This document shows positions 24,509 through 32,758 of a DNA stretch of 51,287 nucleotides, in pieces; position 1 is the stretch's first letter, and each line of letters begins with the position of its first letter. The DNA is taken from positions 1 to 51,287 of the forward strand of contig NZ_RWIJ01000041.1 of NCBI RefSeq assembly GCF_019805165.1. Reading direction: 5' to 3'. The notes beneath the pieces were generated by a model. It saw only the letters and a list, made by a program, of their open reading frames with translations. It was not told the DNA's origin and did no database searches. This stretch comes from Azospirillum sp. 412522 (GTDB lineage: Bacteria > Pseudomonadota > Alphaproteobacteria > Azospirillales > Azospirillaceae). The position numbers and the translations under genes were made by a program.

Positions 24509-26851
24509 TTACGGAGCGGTGCGCAGGGTGGTGTCGCCATAGTATTTCCGGGTCGCCACGTAGCTGTTGTAGGGACCCTGGTAACCCCGCGAGGCCGCCT
24601 TCTTCAGGTTCACGTCGGTCATCACCGCGACGAACTTGCTGTGGTCGATCGGACCGAGGTCGGCGACCGCCTGCAGGTCGCTGGCGGTGGTGTGGCCCCA
24701 GCGGCTGACGAACAGCACCTTGGACGCGGCGCCGCAGACGATGCGGGCATCCGACACGGCCAGTGCCGGGGCGGTGTCGAACACCACCAGATCGAAGTGC
24801 GGCGACAGGCCGGCCATCAGGTGGATCAGGCCGTCGACGTTGAAGCGGTCCAGCGTCTCCGACATCAGGCGGCCGGCCGGGATCATCGCATAGGGCGCGT
24901 CCTCGCTGGTGTGGACGATCTCGTCCAGGGTGGCGGTGCCGGAGATCCAGTCCGACAGGCCCTTCTTGGCCGACAGGTTGAACAGGCCGTCGATGCGCGA
25001 GCGGCGGAAGTCGGTGTCGACCACCACCACGCGGCGGCCGGCCTGGGCCGCGACCTGGGCGACGGCGAGGCTCATCGAGGTCTTGCCGTCCTGCGGGCGG
25101 GCCGAGGTGACGGCGATGGAGCCGACCGGACCCAGGTCCGACAGGTGGTTGCGGAACAGCGCGCGCATCGATTCGGCGAACAGCGAGAACGGATGGTTCT
25201 GGAAGATCTGGTCCAGACGGCCGCGGGTGCCGCGGGTGGAGTGGTGCGGGACGATGTGGACCGTGCCCACGCCCAGGATGCGGCGGACGGCGTCCGGGGT
25301 GCGGATGCGGCGCTGGAACAGCTCGATGCCGAAGACGATGAAGACGGCGACGGCGAGCGAGGCGAAGAAGCCGGCGAGCAGCATCAGGATGCGGAACGGA
25401 CCCGACGGCTCATGCGGGACCTGCGGCGCCGAGACCAGCTTGACGGCGGTCGGGAAGGCACGGTTGTCCTGCTGGGCCTGCACCTCCTCCAGACGGCCGA
25501 GCAGGCTGTCGAGCAGCTGGCGCTTGGCCTGGGCCTCGGCCTCCAGCGTGCGCAGCGGCACCGCTTCCTCGGCCATGGTCTGATAGCCGGTTTCCAGCTT
25601 GGCGATCATCGCCTTCAGGGCGTTTTCCTGCTCGATGGCGACGTTGGCCGCCTCGCGGACGCCGCCGATCTCGTGGCGGACTTCCTGCTGCAGCGAGGAG
25701 TTCGCCTCGTTCAGGCGGGCCTGGAGTTCCTGGATGCGCGGGTGCTTCGGACCGTACTGGCGCGACAGCTGGGCCAGCTCGGTGGAGATCGAGGCGACGG
25801 TGGCGCGCAGCTGGGCGACGACGGGCGAGGCGAGGCTGCCGCCGTTGCCGGCGCTGCGTTCCAGCGTCTGGGCCTGGGCGACGGCGCGGGCGCGGTTGGC
25901 GGTGGCTTCGGCCAGACGCAGGCGGGCCTGCTCAAGCTCGGTGGTGGCCATCAGGCCGTTGGTGCCGTTCTTGACCAGGCCGGCCTTGAAGCGGACGGCG
26001 TCGACCTTGGTGTCGGCGGCGGCGACCTCCTTGCGCAGGGTGGCGATGCGGTCTTCCAGCCAGGCGACGGCGCTGGTGGACAGGTCGCGGTCCATCTGCT
26101 GGCGGGTTTCCATGTAGCGGCGGACGACGGTGTCGACCACCTTCTGGGCGATCTCCGGGTCGCCGGCGGTGTAGCGGACCTGGATCACGCGCGACCGGCC
26201 GACGACGCCGACCTCCAGGTTGCGGCGGACGCGGTCGAGCACGCCGTCGATGCTGTCGGCGGCGCGGGTCTCGCGCAGGTGGGTGTCCTTGGTCATGTTG
26301 TCGCCATGGGCCAGGACGGCCTGGACGACGCCCGGCAGTTCCGGACCGAAGACGGCGTGGGCCTGCTCGCGCGTCCAGGCGGTGGCGCGCTCGACGAAGG
26401 GCTTCGTCTCGTCGGCCTGGACCGGCGGGTTGTATTCCTGGTTCGTCGCCAGCTTCAGGTCGGTGACCGCCTGGGACAGCACGGCGGTGGACTTCAGGAT
26501 TTCGATCTCGCTGAGGATCGCGCCGTCTTCCGGCGTAATCGAGTTCAGCGCCTGGTCCTCGGCGCGGACGACGCGGACCTGCCGGTTGTCGACCAGCAGA
26601 AGGGCTTCGGAGGTGTACTTGTCCTTCATCAGCGAGACGGCGAAGGCCGACAGGGCGGTCAGCGCCAGCACGATGAGGATGATCAGCGTCTTGTGCGCCG
26701 CCAGCACCCGCAGGATGAAGCGGAAGTCGGGGCCCATGGCCGGGGCCGGACCGTCGAACTCACGCGGCACATGGTGGCCGACCTGGGTGGGCCACGCCGG
26801 AGCCGGCGGGCCGCCGTGGCCTCCGTTGTTGATCTGGGGAAGGTTTTCCAC
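24509..26851 (-). CDS. Polysaccharide co-polymerase with BY-type tyrosine autokinase (Wzz/Wzc/ExoP family)
   Basis: A 780-residue inner-membrane protein that controls chain length and export of polysaccharide. The first membrane helix is at about residues 55-75 (TLIILIVLALTALSAFAV). A long periplasmic coiled-coil region with Wzz features follows. The second helix is at about 480-505 (ILMLLAGFFASLAVAVFIVF). The cytoplasmic kinase has Walker A SARPQDGKTS near 585 and Walker A' VVVVDTDFRRSRI. The C-terminus is tyrosine-rich (GYQGPYNSYVATRKYYGD), the autophosphorylation cluster of BY-kinases. It starts at a GTG with AAGGAG about eleven bases ahead, only three bases after the TagA-family gene, so the two are coupled. 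It completes the Wzx/Wzy set with the initiating transferase, flippase and polymerase. Confidence 0.93.
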   Translation of the reverse strand: MENLPQINNGGHGGPPAPAWPTQVGHHVPREFDGPAPAMGPDFRFILRVLAAHKTLIILIVLALTALSAFAVSLMKDKYTSEALLLVDNRQVRVVRAEDQALNSITPEDGAILSEIEILKSTAVLSQAVTDLKLATNQEYNPPVQADETKPFVERATAWTREQAHAVFGPELPGVVQAVLAHGDNMTKDTHLRETRAADSIDGVLDRVRRNLEVGVVGRSRVIQVRYTAGDPEIAQKVVDTVVRRYMETRQQMDRDLSTSAVAWLEDRIATLRKEVAAADTKVDAVRFKAGLVKNGTNGLMATTELEQARLRLAEATANRARAVAQAQTLERSAGNGGSLASPVVAQLRATVASISTELAQLSRQYGPKHPRIQELQARLNEANSSLQQEVRHEIGGVREAANVAIEQENALKAMIAKLETGYQTMAEEAVPLRTLEAEAQAKRQLLDSLLGRLEEVQAQQDNRAFPTAVKLVSAPQVPHEPSGPFRILMLLAGFFASLAVAVFIVFGIELFQRRIRTPDAVRRILGVGTVHIVPHHSTRGTRGRLDQIFQNHPFSLFAESMRALFRNHLSDLGPVGSIAVTSARPQDGKTSMSLAVAQVAAQAGRRVVVVDTDFRRSRIDGLFNLSAKKGLSDWISGTATLDEIVHTSEDAPYAMIPAGRLMSETLDRFNVDGLIHLMAGLSPHFDLVVFDTAPALAVSDARIVCGAASKVLFVSRWGHTTASDLQAVADLGPIDHSKFVAVMTDVNLKKAASRGYQGPYNSYVATRKYYGDTTLRTAP

Positions 26852-26854
26852 GTC

Positions 26855-27679
26855 TCAAAGCTCCTTCTGGATAGGCGACCGCCGGATCGGTGACGGGGCG
26901 ATCCGGGTGGATGCGGGCGCTGCGGCGCCCGTTCCGCGGGTTCGGAGGGATGCGGCACGGCGAAGGCGGACGGTGCTCCAGGCGAAACCGAAGGCACCGA
27001 TGCAATAGCGGCGGAATAGGCGGCGGGGCTCCTGCGCCAGACGGAAGGCCCATTCCAGGCCGGAACGCTGGACCGCCTCCGGGGCGCGCTTGAAGCGGCC
27101 CGCCAGGAAATCGACGATGGCGCCGCCGTTGACGATCAGGACGGGGTGGTCGAGCGCGCGTTTCAGCTCCGTCGCCACCTCCTCCTGCTTGGGCATGCCC
27201 ATGGCGAGCAGGATGACGTCGGGGCGGGTTATCCGCGCCTGGGCGATGTAGTGCTCCACCGGGTGGAAGCCGTGCTGAAGGTCGGCGTAGCGGTGCGGCG
27301 TGACCGCCTCCAGCGCGACGCGGGCCCGGTCCAGCCAGGGGGTGGCGGTGCCGTAGATCGCGACCTTGCGGGGCGTCAGCGATTTCAGCAGCAGCGGGAT
27401 GAAGTCGGTGCCGTTCATGTTCAGGCCGGCCGGCATGCCCAGCACCGGCAGAACCGCCTGCAGCCCGATCCCGTCGCGCAGCAGCACGTCCGAGGAACCG
27501 AAGGCGGCCAGCGCCGCGTCCGAGTTCATGCAGACATTCAGCCCGTGCGCGTTCAGGAAGGACAGCACCGTCGGACGGTCGACCGCGCCCAGCCGTTCGA
27601 TCAGGGCCCGGCGCTCGCCGTCGTTCGAAATGCACCGCATGCGCTCGATCAGTTCCAGGACCTCACGAGGGTTCGGCAT
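26855..27679 (-). CDS. WecG/TagA/CpsF-family glycosyltransferase
   Basis: A 274-residue GT26 enzyme. It has the family blocks LNAHGLNVCMNSDAALAA, GIGLQAVLPVLG, FIPLLLKSLTPRKVAIYG, VILLAMGMPKQEEVA and the C-terminal NGGAIVDFLAGRFKRAPEAVQ with GLEWAFRLAQEPRRLFRRY. These enzymes usually transfer a ManNAc-type or glucuronosyl residue to the lipid-linked second position. Two in-frame ATGs lie six bases apart. GGGAG ends exactly at the first (27685), leaving no spacer, but lies six bases ahead of the second (27679), which is therefore the start. It is the first gene of the operon with the BY-kinase. Confidence 0.9.
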   Translation of the reverse strand: MPNPREVLELIERMRCISNDGERRALIERLGAVDRPTVLSFLNAHGLNVCMNSDAALAAFGSSDVLLRDGIGLQAVLPVLGMPAGLNMNGTDFIPLLLKSLTPRKVAIYGTATPWLDRARVALEAVTPHRYADLQHGFHPVEHYIAQARITRPDVILLAMGMPKQEEVATELKRALDHPVLIVNGGAIVDFLAGRFKRAPEAVQRSGLEWAFRLAQEPRRLFRRYCIGAFGFAWSTVRLRRAASLRTRGTGAAAPASTRIAPSPIRRSPIQKEL

Positions 27680-27917
27680 GCGCATCTCCCAAAAAAATTA
27701 ATCTGAACAAAGCGTTGACCGTTTCGCGACCGATCTTGCGGCCGGTCCGGATTGGCCTGTATGTCGGGCCTGTCCGCCGGGCGGCGGCGGCTAACCCGTT
27801 GGGGCGGGCCACCAAACCTGCGTGGCTCTATGTGGCCGTGCCTCCCCCCTTTTCGCACGGGCGAGATCGGCGAAACGGCGACGGATTCGAATTAGCCCGG
27901 GCTTGCTCCGATCGGGG

Positions 27918-27935
27918 GATTCGGCTTGCCGAATC
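27918..27935. promoter_or_regulatory. Perfect short palindrome (possible operator or hairpin)
   Basis: GATTCGG-CTTG-CCGAATC is a perfect seven-base inverted repeat in the divergent region between the polysaccharide and helicase genes. Size and symmetry would fit a repressor dimer site, but no cognate regulator is identified. Confidence 0.35.
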
Positions 27936-27948
27936 GACCGGTCAGACC

Positions 27949-27985
27949 CATAAAGTGAGACCCCGGCCATAAAGAGAGACCCTGG
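27949..27985. repeat. Two tandem 19-base-period repeats
   Basis: CATAAAGTGAGACCCCGG (27949-27966) and CATAAAGAGAGACCCTGG (27968-27985) differ at two positions and are offset by 19 bases. They lie about 120-150 bases ahead of the helicase start. Paired direct repeats of this size suggest a protein-binding site or remnant mobile sequence. Confidence 0.55.
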
Positions 27986-28014
27986 CGCTCTATGGCTGTT
28001 GTCTGGGGCAGAGC

Positions 28015-28052
28015 CATATCGGCCTTGCCGGACCGGCCGCACGGCCGATATG
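28015..28052. repeat. Inverted repeat upstream of the helicase gene
   Basis: CATATCGGCC (28015-28024) is repeated exactly in reverse as GGCCGATATG (28043-28052), 50 bases before the helicase ATG. It would form a hairpin in the leader or serve as a regulatory site. Confidence 0.45.
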
Positions 28053-28101
28053 CCCGGCCGAAGCGCCTGCATCACCGGGGCAATCTCAAGAAAAGACGAG
28101 C

Positions 28102-30390
28102 ATGACCGACGACACTTCCGACAACGCCCGTTCCGGCCGCACCCCCGGCACCGCCGACGAACTCGACCGCCGCGACGCCCTGCGCGCGGTGGCCGCCGTG
28201 GTGCGCGGCGACGGGATCGAGGTGGATGCCGACAGCACCCCGGCGCGCTGGTCGGTCGCGGTCAATCATGTCGTCCAGATCCCCGGCACCGACCGCAAGC
28301 TGAAGCTGCGCTTCAAGGTTGCGCTCGGCCCCCTGCCGGACATCGAGGCCGACCTATGGGGCCTGCTGACCATCGACGAGGGCTTCGGCCGGCCGCAGGC
28401 CAAGGCGCTGGGCAAGCGGGTGAAGGGCGCCTGCCTGTCCTCGCCCGCCATCGCCAAGGCCAAGGACCGTGTCGACGGCTGGTTCGCCTCGATGGCGCAG
28501 CGGGCGGCCGGCTTCGGCGAATCCTGGCGACCGAAGGGCTTCGCCGACGAGCTGGGCCGCGTCGTCGGCTTCGGCGGCCGGATCCCGCGTTTGCAGACCC
28601 TGCTGGACGCGATGGAGGAGGCCTTCTCGACCGCCGCCGCCCGCGCCGGCCTGAAGGTCCGGCGGGAGCGGCTGGAGGACGCGTCCGGCATGGGCGTCTA
28701 TCTCGACAGCTTCGCCACCGCCCGCGCGATGATCCGCAAGCTGCGGCTGTTCGTCGGCCCGACAAACTCGGGGAAGACCCACGCCGCCATGGACCGGCTG
28801 GCCGAGGCGGAAAGCGGCTGCTACCTCGCCCCCTTGCGCCTGCTGGCTCTGGAAGGGCAGGAAGCGCTGGAGACGCGCGGCCGTCCGTGCAGCCTGGTCA
28901 CCGGCGAGGAGCGCGACGTGCGGCCGGGGGCCGCCTTCACCTCCTCCACCATCGAGATGGTGAACACGTCCAAGGTCTGGGGCGCCTGCGTCATCGACGA
29001 GATCCAGATGATCGGCGACCCCGACCGCGGCTGGGCCTGGACCCAGGCGGTCGCCGGCGTGGCGGCGCCGGAAATCCTGATGACCGGCTCGGCCGACGCC
29101 ATCCCCTACGTCAAGCGCCTGGCCGACGCGATGGGCGAGGAGCTGGAGGTCGTCGAATTCACCCGCAAGTCGCCGCTGCGCGTCCAGGAGGAGCGGGTGA
29201 AGCTGGAGGAGGTGAAGTCCGGCGACGCGCTGATCGCCTTCTCGCGCAAGGATGTGATGGCGCTCCGCCACGATCTGCTGGGCCGCAACCACAATGTCGC
29301 GGTGATCTACGGCGCGCTGTCGCCGGAGGTTCGCCGGGCGGAGGCCCGCCGGTTCCGCGAGGGCACCGCCGACGTGCTGGTGGCGACCGACGCCATCGGC
29401 ATGGGGCTGAACCTGCCGGTCGCCCGCGTCGTGCTGTCCACCACCCGCAAATATGACGGGCGGGAGGAGCGTGAGCTGACCGCGTCGGAGATCCGGCAGA
29501 TCGGCGGGCGCGCCGGCCGGTTCGGCCTGCGCGAGGAGGGCCGTGTCGCGGTTCTGGACGGCGAGAGCATCAGCCCGGTGCGCCGGGCCCTGACCTCGCC
29601 GCCGGTGCCGCCGGAGGACCCGCGCTCGTGGATCTCCCCCAATCTCAGCCATGTCGAGGCCATCGCGCGCGAACTGGACACCGACAGCCTCGCCAAGGTG
29701 CTGCGCACGGCGGGGCAGGAACTGCTGCGCGCCAACCAGACCTTCCGCATGACCGATCTGGAGCAGCGCATCCAGGCTGCAACGGCGGTCGACCGCGCCA
29801 AGCTGCCGCTGGCCCAGCGCGACATGCTGGCCCGATGCCCGATCGACACCCGCGACCAGAACAACCTGCGGCTTCTCGGCGGCTGGGCCGTCAACCAGGG
29901 CAGGGGAATCCCCAACGCCGCCCCCGATGCCGCCGAGCGCTTCCGTCACAGCGTCGGCACCGACGTCGAACTGGAGAAGGCCGAGCGCGCGGTGAAGGAA
30001 CTGACCGCCTACGCCTGGCTCGCTTACCGCTTCCCGGACGCTTATCCCGAAATGGATCTGTGCCAGGAGCGCCGGGCGCATCTGAACGCCTTCATCGAGC
30101 GGACGCTCGCCGAGCGCTCGCTCGCCCGTGCCTGCCCGGTCTGCGGCACGCGGTTGAAGGCGAACCATCGCTTCCGTGTCTGCGACAATTGTTACAGCAG
30201 CCGGGTCGATGAACGCCGGGGCGGACGTCGCGGCGCGCCGGAGCGCGGCAACGGCGAGAAGCCGGGCGGCCACCAGCACCATTTCCATCACCCGGTGGCG
30301 AAGGATGGTGGCCGCGACGGCGCACGCGATCCGGGGCGGGGCGCACCGCGCGCCGGCCGGGGGCCGAAGCGGCGCGGTGCGACACCGTGA
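28102..30390 (+). CDS. SUV3-like ATP-dependent RNA helicase with C-terminal zinc ribbon
   Basis: A 762-residue superfamily 2 helicase of the SUV3/mitochondrial-degradosome type common in alphaproteobacteria. Walker A is FVGPTNSGKTHAAM near residue 220 and the DExH-like box is CVIDEIQMIGD near 298. The C-terminal RecA lobe reads AVIYGALSPEVRRAEARRF, then VATDAIGMGLNLP and IRQIGGRAGRFG (motifs IV to VI). The C-terminus adds a zinc-ribbon-like CPVCGTRLKANHRFRVCDNC near residue 680 and a low-complexity Gly/Arg/His tail, both likely RNA-binding. The ATG at 28102 has only a poor ribosome-binding site (AAGA-rich). Probable role: RNA unwinding during turnover. Confidence 0.9.
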   Translation: MTDDTSDNARSGRTPGTADELDRRDALRAVAAVVRGDGIEVDADSTPARWSVAVNHVVQIPGTDRKLKLRFKVALGPLPDIEADLWGLLTIDEGFGRPQAKALGKRVKGACLSSPAIAKAKDRVDGWFASMAQRAAGFGESWRPKGFADELGRVVGFGGRIPRLQTLLDAMEEAFSTAAARAGLKVRRERLEDASGMGVYLDSFATARAMIRKLRLFVGPTNSGKTHAAMDRLAEAESGCYLAPLRLLALEGQEALETRGRPCSLVTGEERDVRPGAAFTSSTIEMVNTSKVWGACVIDEIQMIGDPDRGWAWTQAVAGVAAPEILMTGSADAIPYVKRLADAMGEELEVVEFTRKSPLRVQEERVKLEEVKSGDALIAFSRKDVMALRHDLLGRNHNVAVIYGALSPEVRRAEARRFREGTADVLVATDAIGMGLNLPVARVVLSTTRKYDGREERELTASEIRQIGGRAGRFGLREEGRVAVLDGESISPVRRALTSPPVPPEDPRSWISPNLSHVEAIARELDTDSLAKVLRTAGQELLRANQTFRMTDLEQRIQAATAVDRAKLPLAQRDMLARCPIDTRDQNNLRLLGGWAVNQGRGIPNAAPDAAERFRHSVGTDVELEKAERAVKELTAYAWLAYRFPDAYPEMDLCQERRAHLNAFIERTLAERSLARACPVCGTRLKANHRFRVCDNCYSSRVDERRGGRRGAPERGNGEKPGGHQHHFHHPVAKDGGRDGARDPGRGAPRAGRGPKRRGATP

Positions 30391-30421
30391 GCGCTTGAAG
30401 CCATCCTCCCCGGGAGAGGGG

Positions 30422-31183
30422 TCACGCCGCCGCGCTGTCGTCCCTGCCGGTCCCCTCGCGGATCGGCCAGACGATCTCTTCGACCGTGCCGCTCCCGCCC
30501 AGGAAATAACGGCGAAGCGGCGTCAGGTCGGCACCCAGTTCATAGACCAGCGGGCGGCTGGTGGGGATCTCGAACAGCGGGATGTCCTGGTCGGCGACGC
30601 CGTCGAGATGCTTGACCAGCCCACGCAGGCTGTTGCCGTGGGCCGACACCAGCACCCGGCCGCCCAGCCTCAGGGCCGGGGCGATCTCGTCGCGCCAGAA
30701 CGGGATGACGCGCTCCGTGGTGTCCTTCAGGCTTTCGCCGCGCGGCAGGTTCGCCTTGGCCAGTCCGGCGTAGCGGCGGTCGGTGACGGCCGACCGCGGA
30801 TCGTCCGGCTCGATCGGCGGCGGGGGCACGTCCCAGCTTCGCCGCCACTGGAACACCTGCTTCGCCCCGTGGCGCTCCGCCGTTTCCGCCTTGTTCAGCC
30901 CTTGTAACGCGCCGTAATGCCGCTCGTTCAGGCGCCAGTGCTTATGCACCGGCAGCCACAGCCGGTCCATGTCCCGCAGGACGAGGTGCAGGGTCTCTAT
31001 CGCGCGGCTCAGCACCGATGTGAAGGCGATGTCCACGTCGATGCCCGCCTCCTTGAGCAGGTCGGCGGCCCGATGGGTCTCGGCGATGCCGCGGTCGGTC
31101 AGACCGACATCGGTCCATCCGGTGAAGCGGTCTTCCGCGTTCCACACGCTCTGTCCATGGCGCAGCAGGATCAATCGGTGCAT
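30422..31183 (-). CDS. gpmA: 2,3-bisphosphoglycerate-dependent phosphoglycerate mutase
   Basis: A 253-residue enzyme that interconverts 3- and 2-phosphoglycerate in glycolysis. The phospho-histidine motif LILLRHGQSVWN is at residues 4-15. FTGWTDVGLTDRG, TSVLSRAIETL, WRLNERHYGALQGLNKAE and the second active-site histidine region VLVSAHGNSLRGLVKHLDG are all present and in order. The frame extends to 31369, but the ATG at 31183 has GGGAG seven bases ahead and puts the catalytic block in its normal position. It is convergent with the helicase gene, with only 31 bases between stops. Confidence 0.95.
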   Translation of the reverse strand: MHRLILLRHGQSVWNAEDRFTGWTDVGLTDRGIAETHRAADLLKEAGIDVDIAFTSVLSRAIETLHLVLRDMDRLWLPVHKHWRLNERHYGALQGLNKAETAERHGAKQVFQWRRSWDVPPPPIEPDDPRSAVTDRRYAGLAKANLPRGESLKDTTERVIPFWRDEIAPALRLGGRVLVSAHGNSLRGLVKHLDGVADQDIPLFEIPTSRPLVYELGADLTPLRRYFLGGSGTVEEIVWPIREGTGRDDSAAA

Positions 31184-31464
31184 GGCGGGTCTCCCTTCCG
31201 TCTCCGGCCATCCTGCGCCGGGCACGTCCGTTTTGAAACAGGCCTGCAACCGGGCGCGTTCCCGCGACAAATCAGCGCATCGTCGGGCGGATGAGGGGAG
31301 GCCAAGGCTACCCTGTGGTTTCAATCCGGTTTCTTGATTGCTTCCTGAGACACCAATTATGTCAGCCACGAAATCATGGAGACATACGCGAACAATAATC
31401 CTGCGTTACGGTCACCCCACTTGAAAACGCCGGTCTCGCCGGCCACAGCGGATGGGAAGCGACG

Positions 31465-31866
31465 ATGACGGAACCGAACACGGGAACGCACACTTCATCC
31501 GGCATCGCGGGCCTGCGGGGCGCATCGCCGAACCATTCCGATTATCGCCCCAGCAACCTGCCAACCTTGCGTACCGAGGCCACGATGCTGCATCATCATG
31601 ACGTCATCTCCAGAGCCGTATCGACCGACCGCGAGATCACTCTGGAGGCGCTTCGTGTGTTCACCTATCTGAGCCGGAGGCTCCATTTCGATCGCTCCGT
31701 TCCGGTGCTCCAGTCCGAACTGGCTGATGCGCTGGGCATGCAGCGGCCCAATGTGAACCGGGCCATCAAGCTGCTGGAAACCAAGCAGATCCTGCTGCGG
31801 GAATCCAAACTGGGGCGCGCGATCACGTTCCGGCTCAATCCGGGACTGGAGGGCGGCCGGGCCTGA
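31465..31866 (+). CDS. Winged helix-turn-helix DNA-binding protein
   Basis: A 133-residue probable transcription regulator. After a 45-residue polar lead, residues 58-130 look like a winged HTH: EALRVFTYLSRRL, then VLQSELADALGMQRPNVNRAIKLLETKQ as helix-turn-helix, then LLRESKLGRAITFRLNP as the wing. The closest fold pattern is MarR- or RepL-like. No sensor domain is visible. GGGAAG lies ahead of the ATG. It is followed 20 bases later by a small gene of unknown function, and the two probably form one transcript. Regulon unknown. Confidence 0.68.
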   Translation: MTEPNTGTHTSSGIAGLRGASPNHSDYRPSNLPTLRTEATMLHHHDVISRAVSTDREITLEALRVFTYLSRRLHFDRSVPVLQSELADALGMQRPNVNRAIKLLETKQILLRESKLGRAITFRLNPGLEGGRA

Positions 31867-31886
31867 GTGTTTTGGTCAGGGATGGA

Positions 31887-32231
31887 ATGATCGTAGAGAC
31901 CCGTGAACTGTTCTTCACCAATTCCGCCCTGAAGAAAGCCCTCGCCTGGTACCAGAAGGCCCCCAACCAGACGGATCTGCCTCTGGGCGTCGTCACCATG
32001 GTGACGCCCACGTCGGAAGGCGGTCTGTCGGTTCAAATCCAGCAGAGCGGCGCCTCCAGATCTCGGGAGGTCCTGTTCTCGCCCGGCAAGACGCTGGCGC
32101 TGCTTCTGCTGTTCTGCCGCCGCCAGAAGGTTCCGATCCCCCGCGATGCCGGCAAGGAGATCGAAGCGGCCGATGACGGCCTGATCCTGATCGTGCGCGG
32201 CGAAACGCCAACCACGGCACCGCCCCCCTGA
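31887..32231 (+). CDS. Hypothetical protein, partner of the winged-helix gene
   Basis: A 114-residue protein with no family that I recognise. It has a mixed alpha/beta pattern (LPLGVVTMVTP; SREVLFSPGKTLALLLLFCRRQ; DDGLILIVRGE) and no signal peptide or transmembrane anchor; the leucine run near residue 73 is too short and is flanked by charges. The frame also has a TTG at 31872, but the ATG at 31887 is preceded by AGGGA. It is tightly linked to the winged-helix gene, so a regulatory or cofactor role is possible but unproven. Confidence 0.6.
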   Translation: MIVETRELFFTNSALKKALAWYQKAPNQTDLPLGVVTMVTPTSEGGLSVQIQQSGASRSREVLFSPGKTLALLLLFCRRQKVPIPRDAGKEIEAADDGLILIVRGETPTTAPPP

Positions 32232-32758
32232 CCCATCGTCCAATTGGATTGGCCGCCGCGCACCCTGCGCGTGCGGCCATCTCTCGTTGTCGGCAGCATC
32301 GGCCATAACGGACGCGGTAATGGCCGCATGGATTATTGACAGTGGTGGAGGGCGCGATAATTGCGCGCTGCCCATCCGTGCTCCTGCCGAGACGGCCTTT
32401 ATCCAATGGACAGGTCGACCGGATGATGGTCATAGTCGCCAAGACGGGTCGCGCTGCATTTCTTCGTGTGATACTGTTCATCGGGTAAATGGGGCTAAGC
32501 TATAGTTTTAAACCGCCAGCCGAACGGGGGTATGCGGGTTGATTTGTCCCGTGAACATTGGAAGGAATTGAAGCGTGATCTTTGCCGATCCGCCCAACCC
32601 GCCCTAATCAAACAACAGCTTGGTCCGATGTCCGCCACTCGTCCCGTCACCGCCGAGGATTTCCCGCCTATGGTCGTCACCCGTCTGTCACTGCCGCTTT
32701 GGAGGGAGCTTCGGCATCGTCTGCCGCAGGTCCGTCCAATGCCCGCCTGACCGGGCCG
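32232..32758. other. Intergenic region with terminator-like hairpin
   Basis: About 527 bases with no supportable gene. A GC-rich hairpin at 32251-32278 (GGCCGCCGCGCA / TGCGCG-T-GCGGCC, one bulge) lies 20 bases after the preceding stop and probably ends that transcript. The AT-richer stretch near 32485-32515 (GCTATAGTTTTAAACC) is a candidate promoter area for the histidine kinase. Confidence 0.5.

Larger units (their letters stand above)
27686..28101. promoter_or_regulatory. Divergent promoter region (TagA-family gene / helicase gene)
   Basis: A 416-base region without a gene separates two divergent units. Just upstream of the TagA-family gene is the most AT-rich run in the neighbourhood (A7 TTAATCTG at about 27691-27705), which reads as a probable minus-strand promoter near-zone. 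The helicase side carries a tandem repeat and two palindromes that are listed separately. Confidence 0.45.

Noticed and set aside
23180..26893. Long plus-strand open frame across the GH10 and tyrosine kinase genes
   Set aside because: It spans two unrelated minus-strand genes and their intergenic gap, has no motifs and no proper start; GC-rich antisense artefact.
27949..27985. Tandem repeat considered as an insertion-sequence end
   Set aside because: No transposase gene, no matching inverted end and no target duplication are visible nearby.
31465..32231. Winged-helix pair considered as a toxin-antitoxin system
   Set aside because: Neither protein carries a known toxin or antitoxin fold signature; left as a regulator with unknown partner.
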